From an uncultured Acidobacteriota bacterium (GTDB lineage: Bacteria; Acidobacteriota; Vicinamibacteria; Marinacidobacterales; SMYC01), in assembly GCA_947259165.1 (NCBI GenBank), contig CAMYKY010000038.1:1-54404 (forward strand): a stretch of 54,404 nucleotides of DNA, given 5' to 3'. Below the pieces are notes generated by a model, which was given only the letters and a program-made list of their open reading frames with translations, searched no databases and had not been told where the DNA came from. Shown here in pieces: positions 1 through 8,041 of this stretch (its first letter is position 1; the number at the start of each line of letters is the position of its first letter). The translations under genes and the position numbers were made by a program.

Positions 1-375
1 ATGAGTTCGCCGTGTACGCGGGGTGCTCCCCAGGTGACGTTAGCTCGACACATATCCCGGATCAGCTCGCGTACTTCCCGAGATACGCCTGGTCGACCGC
101 GCCGACGTTTGCGACTCTTCCAAGTCCAATAGCGTCTGAACCCGGCGCGGTGCCACCGGACAACGGTCTCGGGCTTCACGATGACGAGGACGCTGCCCCA
201 GTCGGTCCAGACTCTGTGCAAGAGGACCCAGAAGCCGCGGTCGAGATTCGAGAGCCGAGGCCGTTTCACTGAACGCTGGACGACGGCGAGCTGTTGGCGC
301 AGAGCGAGATTCTCAAGTGCCAGGGAGCGACGCGTCTTGAACGCCGAGATGAGTGACCAAAGACGACCAGATCAT
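1..375 (-). pseudogene. Integrase-core IS transposase remnant, copy A (5' part; runs off left edge)
   Basis: Read on the minus strand, this encodes the N-terminal part of an integrase-core (DDE) transposase, with motifs such as SAFKTRRSLALENLALRQQL, VVRWHRAGFRRYW and WGAPRVHGEL. The same protein is encoded at 11159-11575 and a scrap of it at 6345-6440. Between the candidate ATG (373-375) and the shared GTTCAAGAC the copy has 33 nt where copy B has 35, so this copy carries a 2-nt deletion that puts the start out of frame. About 60 nt upstream of the ATG are also shared with copy B (TTATTCATCCGG, then TATTGATC), which suggests the conserved block includes the IS left end. The rest of the element lies outside the window. 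It is a decayed mobile element; the family assignment within the rve-type transposases is uncertain. Confidence 0.75.
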
Positions 376-446
376 GACGGGATACTGACGCCCGCGTGCG
401 AGAAAGATCAATAGGGTTGGGCCCGGATGAATAAGTAGAAGCCACA

Positions 447-464
447 ACCCCCTGATCCCGAACC
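447..464. repeat. 18-nt direct copy of the tRNA-Pro(CGG) anticodon-arm region
   Basis: ACCCCCTGATCCCGAACC here is identical to 12378-12395 inside tRNA-Pro(CGG), in the same orientation. Identity stops at both sides: the T arm and acceptor stem are not recognisable. It could be a relic att site of an element integrated at the tRNA, or chance. It lies just upstream of IS remnant copy A. Confidence 0.45.
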
Positions 465-544
465 GGCCTTATCCCTGGGTATGCTTCGTCGCCGTTCGAC
501 GCAAGAATTGACGCTCGTACCAACGACTCGGGGCAATAGCGATC

Positions 545-1096
545 TCATACCTTGGGCAAGGGTTCTGCAGCGCCAGCGTCCTGCTCCGTGAGAAACTCAG
601 CGGTTTCCTCCGCCGAGACGCCCACGGGCCCCGTCACCAGGATGGGAGAGGCATCGATCTCCTGGGCCTGCATCATCTCCGCAACCCTCTGAAGCGTGGA
701 AAGGATGAGCGTCTGCTCCCAGTCCGAGAGCCCCTGGAGCGCCTTGGTGAATCGCTCTTGAAGTAGCGGAGGGGCTTGTTTGATAGCGTTTCGACCGTCA
801 GCGGTCAGCTCGTTGATGACCCGACGCTTGTCCTCGGTGGCGCGCCGCCGCTCGATGAACTGCTTCCTGCCGAGTCGCTCCAGGATGTCAGACAGAGTCG
901 CCTGTCCCAGCGAGACGCCCTCGGCAAGCTGACCCGTCGTTTGCGGCCCATGCAGCTCCAAGAATTGTAGAACCACAAGCTGGGGCCCGGTCAAACCGTA
1001 GCGTTGCGCCAGGTATTTCGAATGTCGATCCACAGCCCGGATGATACGTCGCAACGCAGAGACGATCTCGCCCTGTGTATCGAAGTCCTTCGTCAC
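545..1096 (-). CDS. MarR-family regulator, osmolyte (EctR/NAGGN-cluster) type
   Basis: A 183-residue winged-helix regulator, expected to bind DNA as a dimer in the cytoplasm. The N-terminal helix is followed by GLTGPQLVVLQ, an HTH region around SLGQATLSDILERL (residues ~60-80) and a basic wing (RRRATEDKRRV). The segment APPLLQERF...LSDWEQTLILSTLQRVAEMM is characteristic of the MarR branch found next to ectoine and N-acetylglutaminylglutamine amide gene clusters. This is recalled family knowledge, not a database result. It is the last gene of a minus-strand run, 44 nt behind the amidotransferase, so it probably autoregulates that operon; a candidate operator lies at 5841-5870. The acidic 30-residue tail is unusual for MarR proteins but typical of this branch. 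Confidence 0.85.
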   Translation of the reverse strand: MTKDFDTQGEIVSALRRIIRAVDRHSKYLAQRYGLTGPQLVVLQFLELHGPQTTGQLAEGVSLGQATLSDILERLGRKQFIERRRATEDKRRVINELTADGRNAIKQAPPLLQERFTKALQGLSDWEQTLILSTLQRVAEMMQAQEIDASPILVTGPVGVSAEETAEFLTEQDAGAAEPLPKV

Positions 1097-1140
1097 GATC
1101 GACTGCCCTCCGACTCCTCAGCCTATGGTACTTTCCGGGG

Positions 1141-2655
1141 TTACAATCGGCTACTGTTATCGGCCCATCGCCGCACGAGGCTGGCGAGTAAATCTGGGTT
1201 CGAGAACTGGCGCAAGAAGATGTCGAGGTAGACCTGCTCCTCCCTGTTGCGGGCCGGAGCGGCCGGCTCCACATCCACGACGAGCTCGTGCAAGATAGCT
1301 CGCATCCTTTCTGCGACGCCGCTTCCCTCGTCGAACTGGGCCTTCGGTCGCCAAAGTATCTCCGCGGGCAGGAGATCCTCACACGCTTTTCTGAGAATCC
1401 ACTTTTCTGTCACCCCAGAGCTTTGAGAAAAGCCGCCGGGCGTCGAATAGAGCTTGAGCTCCGCGGGGATGCGGAAGGCCAGGTCGATCATCGAAAGATC
1501 GAGAAATGGGACACGGCCCTCGACCGAATGCGCCATGGTCATCCGATCCACCCGCTGCAGATTGACGTCGTGCATGGCGCCGACGGAACGACGCAACTCG
1601 TTTTGTAGAGTCTTCGTCCGATTGGCGTAGTCCTTGTAGTATGCATAACCCCCGAAGAGCTCGTCCGCGCCCTCGCCGGTGAGGATGACCTTCACTTGAT
1701 CTGAAGCAAGGCGCGCGGCGAAGTAGCAGGGAATGGCAGAGCGTACCAGGTCGAGATCGAATGATTCCAGGTGATAGAGGATCTCGGGAAGCTTGCCGAC
1801 GATCTCGTTCTCGTTCAGGAGGTACTCGTGGTGGGTCGTGTCCAGGATGCGCGACAGGTATCGTGCTGCTTCGAGATCCTCGCTTCCTTCGAAGCCGACA
1901 GTGAACGTGTGGAGCTCGGAGACGTGCTGGCGCGCGATGGCGGTGACGATAGCGCTGTCGAGACCTCCGGAAAGGAAGGTGCCGACGGGAACATCACTCA
2001 TCAGACGTTTGTGGACGGCGTCTTCGATCGCGGCTCTGACCGCCAACGCACAGGTGTGCGGATCGGTCGGCCCGTGCATGTTCGATTCGGAATCGGAATC
2101 AGGCAGATCGAAGTACGGCTGGAAGCCGACCTGGGAGTGAAACCAGGTGCCCGGCGGAAATTCCCGTGCCCGCGAAACATTCGCAGGAAAAGCCTTGAGC
2201 TCAGAAGCGAACAAGAGTCGCCCATCGTCCTCCGCCACGTAGAGAGGCTTGATACCCACAGGATCGCGAGCTGCGTACAAGTGCTCGCCGTCAGCAATCA
2301 CGAAGGCGAACATCCCATCGAGGCTCGTAGGTAGCGCCAGTCCGGCGGCGTCGTAGAGATGAAGGGCAGCTTCGGTGTCGCTTCCGGTGTGAAAACTATA
2401 GCGCCCGCTCAACGCACTACGAATCTCCGGGAAGTTGTAGATTTCACCATTGCCGACGATAGCTCTCCCATTGTCCGATCGGATCGGTTGATCACCTCCC
2501 ACGGGATCCATGATGGAGAGGCGACGGTGTCCCAACGTGCCGTGCTCGCTCTCGAGTTTGCCGGCCGCGTCCGGGCCCCGGTGAGCGAGGCTCGCCATCA
2601 TGCTATCGACGAGCTCGGTTTCGAGAGCTCCCCATACGCAGGCGATGCCGCACAT
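1141..2655 (-). CDS. asnB: Asparagine-synthetase-like glutamine amidotransferase
   Basis: A 504-residue class II glutamine amidotransferase/ATP-pyrophosphatase protein. Cys2 (MCGIACVWG) is the N-terminal nucleophile that would hydrolyse glutamine after Met removal. RGPDAAG, GEIYNF and TGSDTEA are the glutaminase-domain motifs. The synthetase half has the PP-loop FLSGGLDSAIV near residue 230 and LTGEGADELFGGY. All expected catalytic elements are present, so the protein should transfer ammonia to an activated carboxylate, classically aspartate to asparagine. It is about 50 residues shorter than E. coli AsnB, mostly at the C-terminus. The start ATG overlaps the stop of the transporter gene (TGATG), so it is translationally coupled to an osmolyte-type importer and to a MarR regulator. 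The context makes a role in making an amide solute possible; this is inference and plain asparagine synthesis is equally allowed. Confidence 0.85.
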   Translation of the reverse strand: MCGIACVWGALETELVDSMMASLAHRGPDAAGKLESEHGTLGHRRLSIMDPVGGDQPIRSDNGRAIVGNGEIYNFPEIRSALSGRYSFHTGSDTEAALHLYDAAGLALPTSLDGMFAFVIADGEHLYAARDPVGIKPLYVAEDDGRLLFASELKAFPANVSRAREFPPGTWFHSQVGFQPYFDLPDSDSESNMHGPTDPHTCALAVRAAIEDAVHKRLMSDVPVGTFLSGGLDSAIVTAIARQHVSELHTFTVGFEGSEDLEAARYLSRILDTTHHEYLLNENEIVGKLPEILYHLESFDLDLVRSAIPCYFAARLASDQVKVILTGEGADELFGGYAYYKDYANRTKTLQNELRRSVGAMHDVNLQRVDRMTMAHSVEGRVPFLDLSMIDLAFRIPAELKLYSTPGGFSQSSGVTEKWILRKACEDLLPAEILWRPKAQFDEGSGVAERMRAILHELVVDVEPAAPARNREEQVYLDIFLRQFSNPDLLASLVRRWADNSSRL

Positions 2656-4202
2656 TACCGCACGAGTCCTTGTCGCCGGAGAAACTCGCTGGCGACGGTC
2701 TCGAGAGAACGCTTTCCTTCGTCCACCGCGGCGTTGAGTCCACGCATCGTGGTGTCATCGATCCGATCAGCTAGAGCCGAGAGCTCCTGACGAAGTTCAG
2801 GCCAGCGTTCGAGGACCTCCCGTCGCGCTACTGGCGCGGCTTGGTACGGTGGAAAGTAGGAGGCATCGTCTCTCAGAGTCTGGAGGTCATACGCCTCGAT
2901 CCGCCCGTCGGTGGCGAAGGCTGCGATGGCGTCGACTTCGTTTCCAGCGAGAGCGCTGTACATTAACGCCGGCTCGAGATCGTGAACCTCCACGAACTCG
3001 AACCCGTACCTGCGACTCAAGCCTGGGTAGCCATCGGCACGCTCTGCAAACTCGGCGGTGAATCCTGCACGGAGGCGTGGGGCGTCTCGAGCGAGATCGG
3101 AAATGGTGGCCCAGCCGCGCACTCGAGCATCGCTGCGGCGGACCGCAATCGTGTAGCTGTTATCGAATCCCAGTGGCTCCAGCCACTCCAAATCGAACCG
3201 CTCGCGGTACGCCTCGGTCACGAGAGGCCAAACCTCATCAGGGGATTCCGGCATTTCCAGATTCAAGACCGCCGTGAGCGCCGTGCCTGAATACTCCACG
3301 TAGAGATCGAGCTCACCCGATACGAGCGCCTCGTGGCAGATCATCGTGCCGCCGAGGTTCAGGTACCGCTCCACTCGAAGGTTGGTGCGCGCTTCGACGA
3401 GTTGCGCGACGACTTCTGCCAATACGAGCTGTTCGGTGAAATTCTTGCTTCCGATGCGAACCACACCCTGCTGGGGCGCGGCCGAGTGACCGAGTCTAAG
3501 CGAAAGCGATCCCAGCAAGACCAGGAGGAGCAGCGGTGCCCATGCAGCCACGGGTTTGAGACGCGCCTTCCAGCCAGCTCGATCTCGCCGCCGGGGGGCC
3601 CGAAGTCCCCATGCTGCCGCTCCCAAACTGAAGTCCACGCCAAGCGCAAGGATGGCTGCCGGGATGGCGCCGAGAAGGATGAGATCGTAGCGTGCGAGTG
3701 CCAGGCCGCGGTTGATGAACTGACCGAGCCCACCCGCTCCGATGAAGGCCGAGAGTGTCGCGATACCAACACCGACCACCGCTGCCGTTCGTATCCCAGC
3801 CACAATGATCGGAGCCGCCAGGGGAATCTCCACGATGACGAGACGCTGGCGGGAGCTCATTCCCACACCATCGGCAGCTTCGGTAATCGAAGGTGCGATG
3901 CTCTCGAAGCCCGCGAGCGTGTTCCTCACGATTGGCAAAAGCGCGTAGAGGGACAGGGCGGTAATGGCGGGGAGGGCGCCGATCTGCCCGAATAGGACAA
4001 GAAGAAGCGCCAGCATGGCGAGGCTCGGAATCGTCTGCAGAATGCCGACGACGCTCAAGACCACGCCCTTGAGCGCACGTTGCCGCACGGCAAGAATACC
4101 CAGGGGGATCCCGACGACGATAGCGAACAAACTCGAGGCGCCGGTGAGCACCAGGTGCTCGCCCGTCCTCAGCCAAAGCTCGCTCCAGCGGGCCGCGTCC
4201 AT
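2655..4202 (-). CDS. Fused permease/substrate-binding protein of glycine-betaine-type ABC importer
   Basis: A 515-residue fusion. Residues ~1-205 are an ABC permease with several membrane segments and the EAA loop (EAADGVGMSSRQRLVIVEIP) that contacts the ATPase. A further hydrophobic segment at ~215-240 links to a periplasmic OpuAC/OpuCC-type binding domain from ~245 (GSKNFTEQLVLAE, LNLGGTMICHEALVSGELDLYVEYSGTA split by short gaps). Such proteins import quaternary amines such as glycine betaine, carnitine or choline; relatives import ergothioneine. The permease half lacks a separate partner in the window, so the transporter is probably a homodimer of this fusion. The start overlaps the ATPase stop as TGATG and its stop overlaps the amidotransferase start. 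The substrate cannot be read from the sequence alone. Confidence 0.9.
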   Translation of the reverse strand: MDAARWSELWLRTGEHLVLTGASSLFAIVVGIPLGILAVRQRALKGVVLSVVGILQTIPSLAMLALLLVLFGQIGALPAITALSLYALLPIVRNTLAGFESIAPSITEAADGVGMSSRQRLVIVEIPLAAPIIVAGIRTAAVVGVGIATLSAFIGAGGLGQFINRGLALARYDLILLGAIPAAILALGVDFSLGAAAWGLRAPRRRDRAGWKARLKPVAAWAPLLLLVLLGSLSLRLGHSAAPQQGVVRIGSKNFTEQLVLAEVVAQLVEARTNLRVERYLNLGGTMICHEALVSGELDLYVEYSGTALTAVLNLEMPESPDEVWPLVTEAYRERFDLEWLEPLGFDNSYTIAVRRSDARVRGWATISDLARDAPRLRAGFTAEFAERADGYPGLSRRYGFEFVEVHDLEPALMYSALAGNEVDAIAAFATDGRIEAYDLQTLRDDASYFPPYQAAPVARREVLERWPELRQELSALADRIDDTTMRGLNAAVDEGKRSLETVASEFLRRQGLVR

Positions 4203-4963
4203 CAGGTGAGTACGTCGGCGATCACGCGCAGCTGCTCCCGGATGCGTCCGACCAGCTGTTCGACGTACGGGGTCGCGGGTCGCCGAAGAACGTCTTGGGG
4301 AGCACCCACTTGTTCGAGCCGTCCTTCGTGCAGGACGGCGATACGATCTCCAAGCCGCACCGCCTCGAAGACGTCGTGGGTTACGAACAAGATTGTCTTG
4401 TGAAGCCTCTTCTTCAGAGACAGCAACTCGTGCTGGAGCTCATCGCGCGTCACGGCATCGAGGGCACCAAAGGGCTCGTCCATCAGGAGGTGCGCAGGCT
4501 CGGCAGCGAGTGCGCGCGCCACACCGACTCTTTGCTGTTGCCCCCCCGAGAGCTCGTCCGGAAAACGCTCGCCGTAGACGGAAGTCGGAAGACCTACGAG
4601 CTCCAGCGTTTCATGGGCTCGACGGTGCTGTTCGCTCGCGGGCAATCCCTGGAGCCTAGGAACGATGCCGACATTTTGTTCGACCGTCAGGTGTGGAAAG
4701 AGGCCGATGCCTTGGAAAACGTAGCCGAGCGAGCGGCGCAGCGCGACAGGGTCCGCTTGGGTGGTCTCCTGGCTGTCGACATGGACGGTGCCGCTCGTTG
4801 GCTGGACGAGCCCATTCACCATCTTGAGGAGCGTGGTTTTTCCGGACCCGGAAGACCCTAGCAGCACGAGCGTTTCACCGTCCGGAACCTCGAGGCTCAG
4901 CCTCTGAACGGCAAAGCTCTGCCCTCCGTCGAAGGATTTCGAGATGTCCCGAAAGGTGATCAC
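4202..4963 (-). CDS. ABC transporter ATPase, OpuCA/ProV type
   Basis: A 253-residue nucleotide-binding subunit with Walker A GSSGSGKTTLLK, Q-loop (YVFQGIGLFPHLT), signature LSGGQQQRVGVARAL, Walker B HLLMDEPFGALD and H-loop FVTHDVFEAVRLGDR. The sequence type is that of the quaternary-amine importers. It ends shortly after the nucleotide-binding domain, so the tandem CBS domains that sense ionic strength in OpuAA/OpuCA are absent; osmotic control would then have to be transcriptional. The ATG overlaps the stop of the upstream methyltransferase as ATGA, and its own stop overlaps the permease start, so the four genes form one coupled transcript. Confidence 0.92.
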   Translation of the reverse strand: MITFRDISKSFDGGQSFAVQRLSLEVPDGETLVLLGSSGSGKTTLLKMVNGLVQPTSGTVHVDSQETTQADPVALRRSLGYVFQGIGLFPHLTVEQNVGIVPRLQGLPASEQHRRAHETLELVGLPTSVYGERFPDELSGGQQQRVGVARALAAEPAHLLMDEPFGALDAVTRDELQHELLSLKKRLHKTILFVTHDVFEAVRLGDRIAVLHEGRLEQVGAPQDVLRRPATPYVEQLVGRIREQLRVIADVLT

Positions 4964-5796
4964 TGAAGGCGCGGTGAATCCGCCTCTTCAATTGAAGAAA
5001 GTGGAATTTGCTTCTGCTTGCTCGCGATCATCGCTACGTAGTAGAGGGGCCGGCCGTCGATCGCCAGCCGGTGCCGGTACCGCCGATACGCCTCGATTCG
5101 AATTACGCCGAGGCGGCTGAGCTTTCGCACCAGGCGGGCGAAACCGGAGTCATCCCGTTCGTACAGGAAGTCCTCCTTAATATTGAAGGCGAGCCAACCT
5201 GGGGTGGAGATAAGAGAAAGGGCTGTGGTGAACGCCTTGGGAGGAATATCGCCAAACCCCAGCGTCGCGACCGAGGTCAGGCAATTGAGCTCTTTCGCCA
5301 CCAACCGCTGGGCCGTGTCCCTGGCCAGATCTGTCATGTCCGCGACGAGATATTCCTGGTAGATTCCTTTTCGGTCGCGCATCGCGGCCGAGCGCGCTTG
5401 CGGGATGATGTCGATACCCACGATGGTCTTCACACCGAGGCTGTGCAGCTCATCGCCGACCATGCCGTTGCCAGCACCCAAATCGAGCGCTCTCAAGTCC
5501 TCCGGCCTCTGACCGCGTTCTCGCACGACATCGGCGAGCAGACGGCTCACTCGGAACGGAGAGATGCACTTGAGACGGTCATAGAAGAGACCTTCGTACA
5601 ATCCCGGAATCTCGTAGATGGAGGCGTAATCATGAAAGCGGATTCGTTTCCGGCTACCTTCGACCGTTACGACGCACCACTCCTCGTTCTGTGAAAGCTG
5701 CTCGTCATCGCTCTTCCCAGGAAGCTGTATCGCCTCGATGCTCGTTTCCATCGTCGAAAGCCGTTCCTTCCAGACTGTCTCCGCGCTCGTGGTCAT
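4960..5796 (-). CDS. Class I SAM-dependent methyltransferase, first gene of the putative osmolyte operon
   Basis: A 278-residue protein with the SAM-binding motif I LDLGAGNG (residues ~104-111) followed by the acidic-loop motif IVGIDI, typical of a Rossmann-fold class I methyltransferase. The substrate is not recognisable. The frame stays open upstream to 6057, but ATG 5796 is chosen because AAAGGAA lies at a usual distance and the residues upstream are low-complexity and AT-rich. The stop overlaps the start of the ABC ATPase (ATGA), which ties it to the importer and amidotransferase. It could methylate an amine or the imported compound; that is inference. The inverted repeat at 5841-5870 lies about 45 nt upstream of the start. 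Confidence 0.8.
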   Translation of the reverse strand: MTTSAETVWKERLSTMETSIEAIQLPGKSDDEQLSQNEEWCVVTVEGSRKRIRFHDYASIYEIPGLYEGLFYDRLKCISPFRVSRLLADVVRERGQRPEDLRALDLGAGNGMVGDELHSLGVKTIVGIDIIPQARSAAMRDRKGIYQEYLVADMTDLARDTAQRLVAKELNCLTSVATLGFGDIPPKAFTTALSLISTPGWLAFNIKEDFLYERDDSGFARLVRKLSRLGVIRIEAYRRYRHRLAIDGRPLYYVAMIASKQKQIPLSSIEEADSPRLQ

Positions 5797-5840
5797 AAAG
5801 CTTTGCGTTCCTTTCGAGAGGTATAGCAAGAGTTGACGAA

Positions 5841-5870
5841 TACGTAGTCGACAAATATATCGACCACGTA
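5841..5870. promoter_or_regulatory. Candidate MarR operator upstream of the osmolyte-type operon
   Basis: TACGTAGTCG (5841-5850) and CGACCACGTA (5861-5870) are inverted with 9 of 10 bases complementary around an AT-rich 10-nt centre. Size and spacing fit a dimeric winged-helix regulator. It lies in the AT-rich leader of the methyltransferase operon. No clear -35/-10 pair was found, so its position relative to the promoter is unknown. Confidence 0.5.
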
Positions 5871-6179
5871 CGACAATTACAACCCAAAGTACTGTCACCA
5901 ACCAGCCGCCCAGGCGTAAATGTCTGTTAATACTATAGTTATATAAACACTTGACGAGCGCGGGGGGCCTGCCTGTAGTTCGACTACGATGCAATGGAGA
6001 CGCTTGGTGTTGGACTCCTCGGGGCACGCGGACCAGGCGGCCTTTGTACCTCCCCATCGAACCTCTCTGCCCGGATCCACCTTTGCCGGCGGAATCGTTG
6101 GCGCGTCGCTAGTCGCGTGGGCATGCTTCGCGCACCGGCGATGGCAAGAGAGCGTTGAGAGAGAGCGGTTCGTTCTCGC
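5871..6179. other. Intergenic leader without a recognisable gene
   Basis: This stretch separates the methyltransferase operon from the HsdR relic. It is AT-rich near 5930-5950 (TTAATACTATAGTTATATAA), where a promoter could lie on either strand. No conserved protein is encoded. Confidence 0.4.
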
Positions 6180-6335
6180 CATGAAAGCTGCTTCGACCCC
6201 GCGGATCTGCGACGGAGTCAGGCTGCGGTCCGCCAAGAAATTAGACAACGCAGCATGCTCGGAGGAACGGTCCAAACCCATGAGGCTACGGACGAAATGT
6301 GCCAGCGAAGGGGCATCGCTGCGGGCAAGCGCGGG
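6180..6335 (-). pseudogene. Relic of type I restriction HsdR C-terminal domain
   Basis: On the minus strand about 50 codons read LAHFVRSLMGLDRSSEHAAL and then FLADRSLTPSQI. This resembles the EcoEI_R_C region at the end of HsdR subunits, where a conserved 'VRSLVGLDR...F...LT..QI' pattern occurs. No other part of hsdR, hsdM or hsdS is present. The frame is fused without a stop to IS remnant copy C upstream (6345-6440). It is a recombination scrap with no expected function. The assignment rests on pattern recall. Confidence 0.5.
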
Positions 6336-6344
6336 ATTATCGAG

Positions 6345-6440
6345 CAATGAGCGGCGCGTCTTGAAAGCCGAGATGAGCGAGCACGAAGCGACGACATCAT
6401 GCGCGAATGCTGACCGGGATTTCAGAGAAAGATCAACAAG
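6345..6440 (-). pseudogene. Integrase-core IS remnant, copy C (leader and first codons only)
   Basis: On minus the segment shares the IS leader (TTGATCTTTCTC) and the start region ending in SAFKTRRSLL with copies A and B, then switches abruptly to the HsdR relic. The distance from the upstream ATG to the shared motif is 34 nt against 35 in copy B, so the frame is also broken. Only the 5' end of the IS survives. Confidence 0.55.
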
Positions 6441-6528
6441 CACACGAGCGCGACGGAAAAGCCACCAGCGCACGCTCGAGGCGGTGTCTATCGTAGAATG
6501 CGGCGCGCGCGAACACGGGAGGATTGGT

Positions 6529-7017
6529 ATGGACTTCGTATTCAGGCGCTCCTATCGAGGCCCTCTCAAGGCCGTCATTCTGGACTGGGCGGGGACGACG
6601 GTGGATTACGGGTGTTTCGCCCCTGCCGTTGTTTTCGTCGAGGTCTTCAAGCGCAAGGATGTTCCGATTTCGATCGAGCAGGCGCGCATACCGATGGGGA
6701 CTCATAAGCAAGTCCACATTCGGGAGATCTTGCAATTGGAAGATGTCGCGGCACGATGGGAGGAGTTCCACGGCCGAAAGCCCAGCGAAGACGATGTCGA
6801 GGCGATGTTCAAGGACTTCGTGCCGCTCCAGCTTCAGTGTCTCGCGGACTATGCCGATCTCGTCCCTGGCACCCTCGAAGCGGTTGCCAGGTTCCGGGAA
6901 AGGGGCCTCAAGGTCGGATCTTGGACGGGATACACGCGCGAAATGATGGAACTGCTTCTCGAACAGGCACGCAAGCGGGGCTACGAACCCGATGAGTGTG
7001 TATGCGCGAGTGAGGAC
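6529..7017 (+). pseudogene. phnX: Phosphonoacetaldehyde hydrolase, 3'-truncated
   Basis: The start ATG has GGGAGG 6 nt upstream. The protein begins like PhnX, a HAD-superfamily enzyme that splits phosphonoacetaldehyde to acetaldehyde and phosphate: AVILDWAGTTVDYGCFAP carries the nucleophilic Asp, IPMGTHKQVHIREIL the cap region with the Schiff-base lysine, and GTLEAVARFRERGLKVGSWTGYTREM the HAD motif II region. At about residue 163, after ECVCAS, similarity ends, whereas PhnX enzymes run to about 260-270 residues with motifs III and IV. The next codons belong to a sulfatase C-terminus in another frame (7018-7231). The enzyme lacks its Asp-rich Mg-binding motif and should be inactive. No phnW or other phosphonate gene lies nearby. 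Confidence 0.8.
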
Positions 7018-7231
7018 GACCCCGGCCGCGGCGGTGCGCGCGGGACGCTACAAGCTCATCGAGTTCTTCGAGACCGAGACTCTAGAGCTCTACGATCTCG
7101 AGTCGGACATCTCCGAGTCGAATAACCTCGCGGGTTCTAATTCTGCGCTCGTGACCGCGCTGCACGGCAAGCTCGAGGATTGGCGTCTCTCCGTCAACGC
7201 GCCCATGCCCCAAGGGCCCACGGCTCGGTAG
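7018..7231 (+). pseudogene. C-terminal fragment of a sulfatase
   Basis: The frame reads RAGRYKLIEFFETETLELYD followed by LESDISESNNLA and ends 30 residues later. This is the typical end of arylsulfatase-family proteins ('r.g.yKLi...... ElYdL..D..E..Nla'). The catalytic part with the formylglycine site (C/S-x-P-x-R) is absent. It joins directly to truncated phnX in a different frame, so a deletion removed the 3' part of phnX and most of a sulfatase gene. Confidence 0.75.
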
Positions 7232-7270
7232 GAGCCAGCAATATTGGGTTAGAATTCTACAGAGTCAGCT

Positions 7271-8041
7271 ATGAGCCCGAAACAAAAGAAGAAGAAATCC
7301 AAGCAAGAATCAACCTCCTCCGAAGAGACGGCGCACTCGGAGACGAAAGGCAGCTCGTCGAGCTGGATGTTCGTTGCCTTCGCGCTCGCGGGCGTCGCCG
7401 CATTCGGTTTGGTTTTGTTGGGAACCGAGCCACCGCCGCGTCCGACGGTGCCGCCGGCGATGAACCCGGTGGACGCGTGGCGAGCACTTCCAGTGCAGCA
7501 GGCAAGCTACGCTCCCGAGCGCGACCATGCACGCGGCCCCGAGGATGCAGCGGTCTCCATCGTCACCTTCAGCGACTTCGAGTGCAACCACTGCCGCACC
7601 GCCAACATCGAGCTGGAGAGTCTTCACCAGCGCTACCCGGACCATGTGAGGATCATCTTCAAGAACTACCCGCTCGATCTGGCCTGCAACGAGAACATGA
7701 CGCGCCCGAACTTCCTCCATTCGTGCAAGGCGGCCGTCATGGGTCGCTGCGCCGGAGCTCAGGATCGCTTTTGGGAAATGCACGATGCGATCTACGCGGT
7801 GCCGCAATTGAGCGTGAGCGCGCTCGACGCGCTCCCGGCTGAGATCGGTATCGCGGGCGAGGCCTACGACGCGTGCATCGCCGGCGAGTCGGCGATGAGC
7901 GATATCCAAGAGGACATCGAGCAGGGCAGCTCGCTGGGCGTCACCGGGACGCCCTCGATCTTCATCAACGATCGCAAGATGCCGTCGTACCGACTGCAAA
8001 CGATCGAGGCGATCGTCGATCACCTCGTCACCGAGTATTGA
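7271..8041 (+). CDS. Membrane-anchored DsbA-like thiol oxidoreductase
   Basis: A 256-residue protein with a lysine-rich cytoplasmic start, one membrane segment at residues ~31-50 (WMFVAFALAGVAAFGLVLLG) and a periplasmic thioredoxin-fold domain from ~85. The redox motif is CNHC (in SDFECNHCRTA) and the cis-Pro loop is VTGTPSIFIND. Further cysteines (LACNEN, SCKAAVMGRC, DACIAG) suggest extra disulfides. The family (DSBA_2/Thioredoxin_4) makes or isomerises disulfides in exported proteins. No DsbB partner is nearby. The Shine-Dalgarno is weak. The gene sits between the phnX/sulfatase scar and a DUF2071 remnant but appears intact. Confidence 0.88.
   Translation: MSPKQKKKKSKQESTSSEETAHSETKGSSSSWMFVAFALAGVAAFGLVLLGTEPPPRPTVPPAMNPVDAWRALPVQQASYAPERDHARGPEDAAVSIVTFSDFECNHCRTANIELESLHQRYPDHVRIIFKNYPLDLACNENMTRPNFLHSCKAAVMGRCAGAQDRFWEMHDAIYAVPQLSVSALDALPAEIGIAGEAYDACIAGESAMSDIQEDIEQGSSLGVTGTPSIFINDRKMPSYRLQTIEAIVDHLVTEY

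Noticed and set aside
5952-5980. Plus-strand promoter TTGACG-17-TGTAGT toward phnX
   Set aside because: The -10 is poor and phnX starts 550 nt later behind two relics; it may be chance.
5797-6057. N-terminal extension of the methyltransferase
   Set aside because: The stretch is AT-rich leader with the palindrome, and a good ribosome site stands before ATG 5796.
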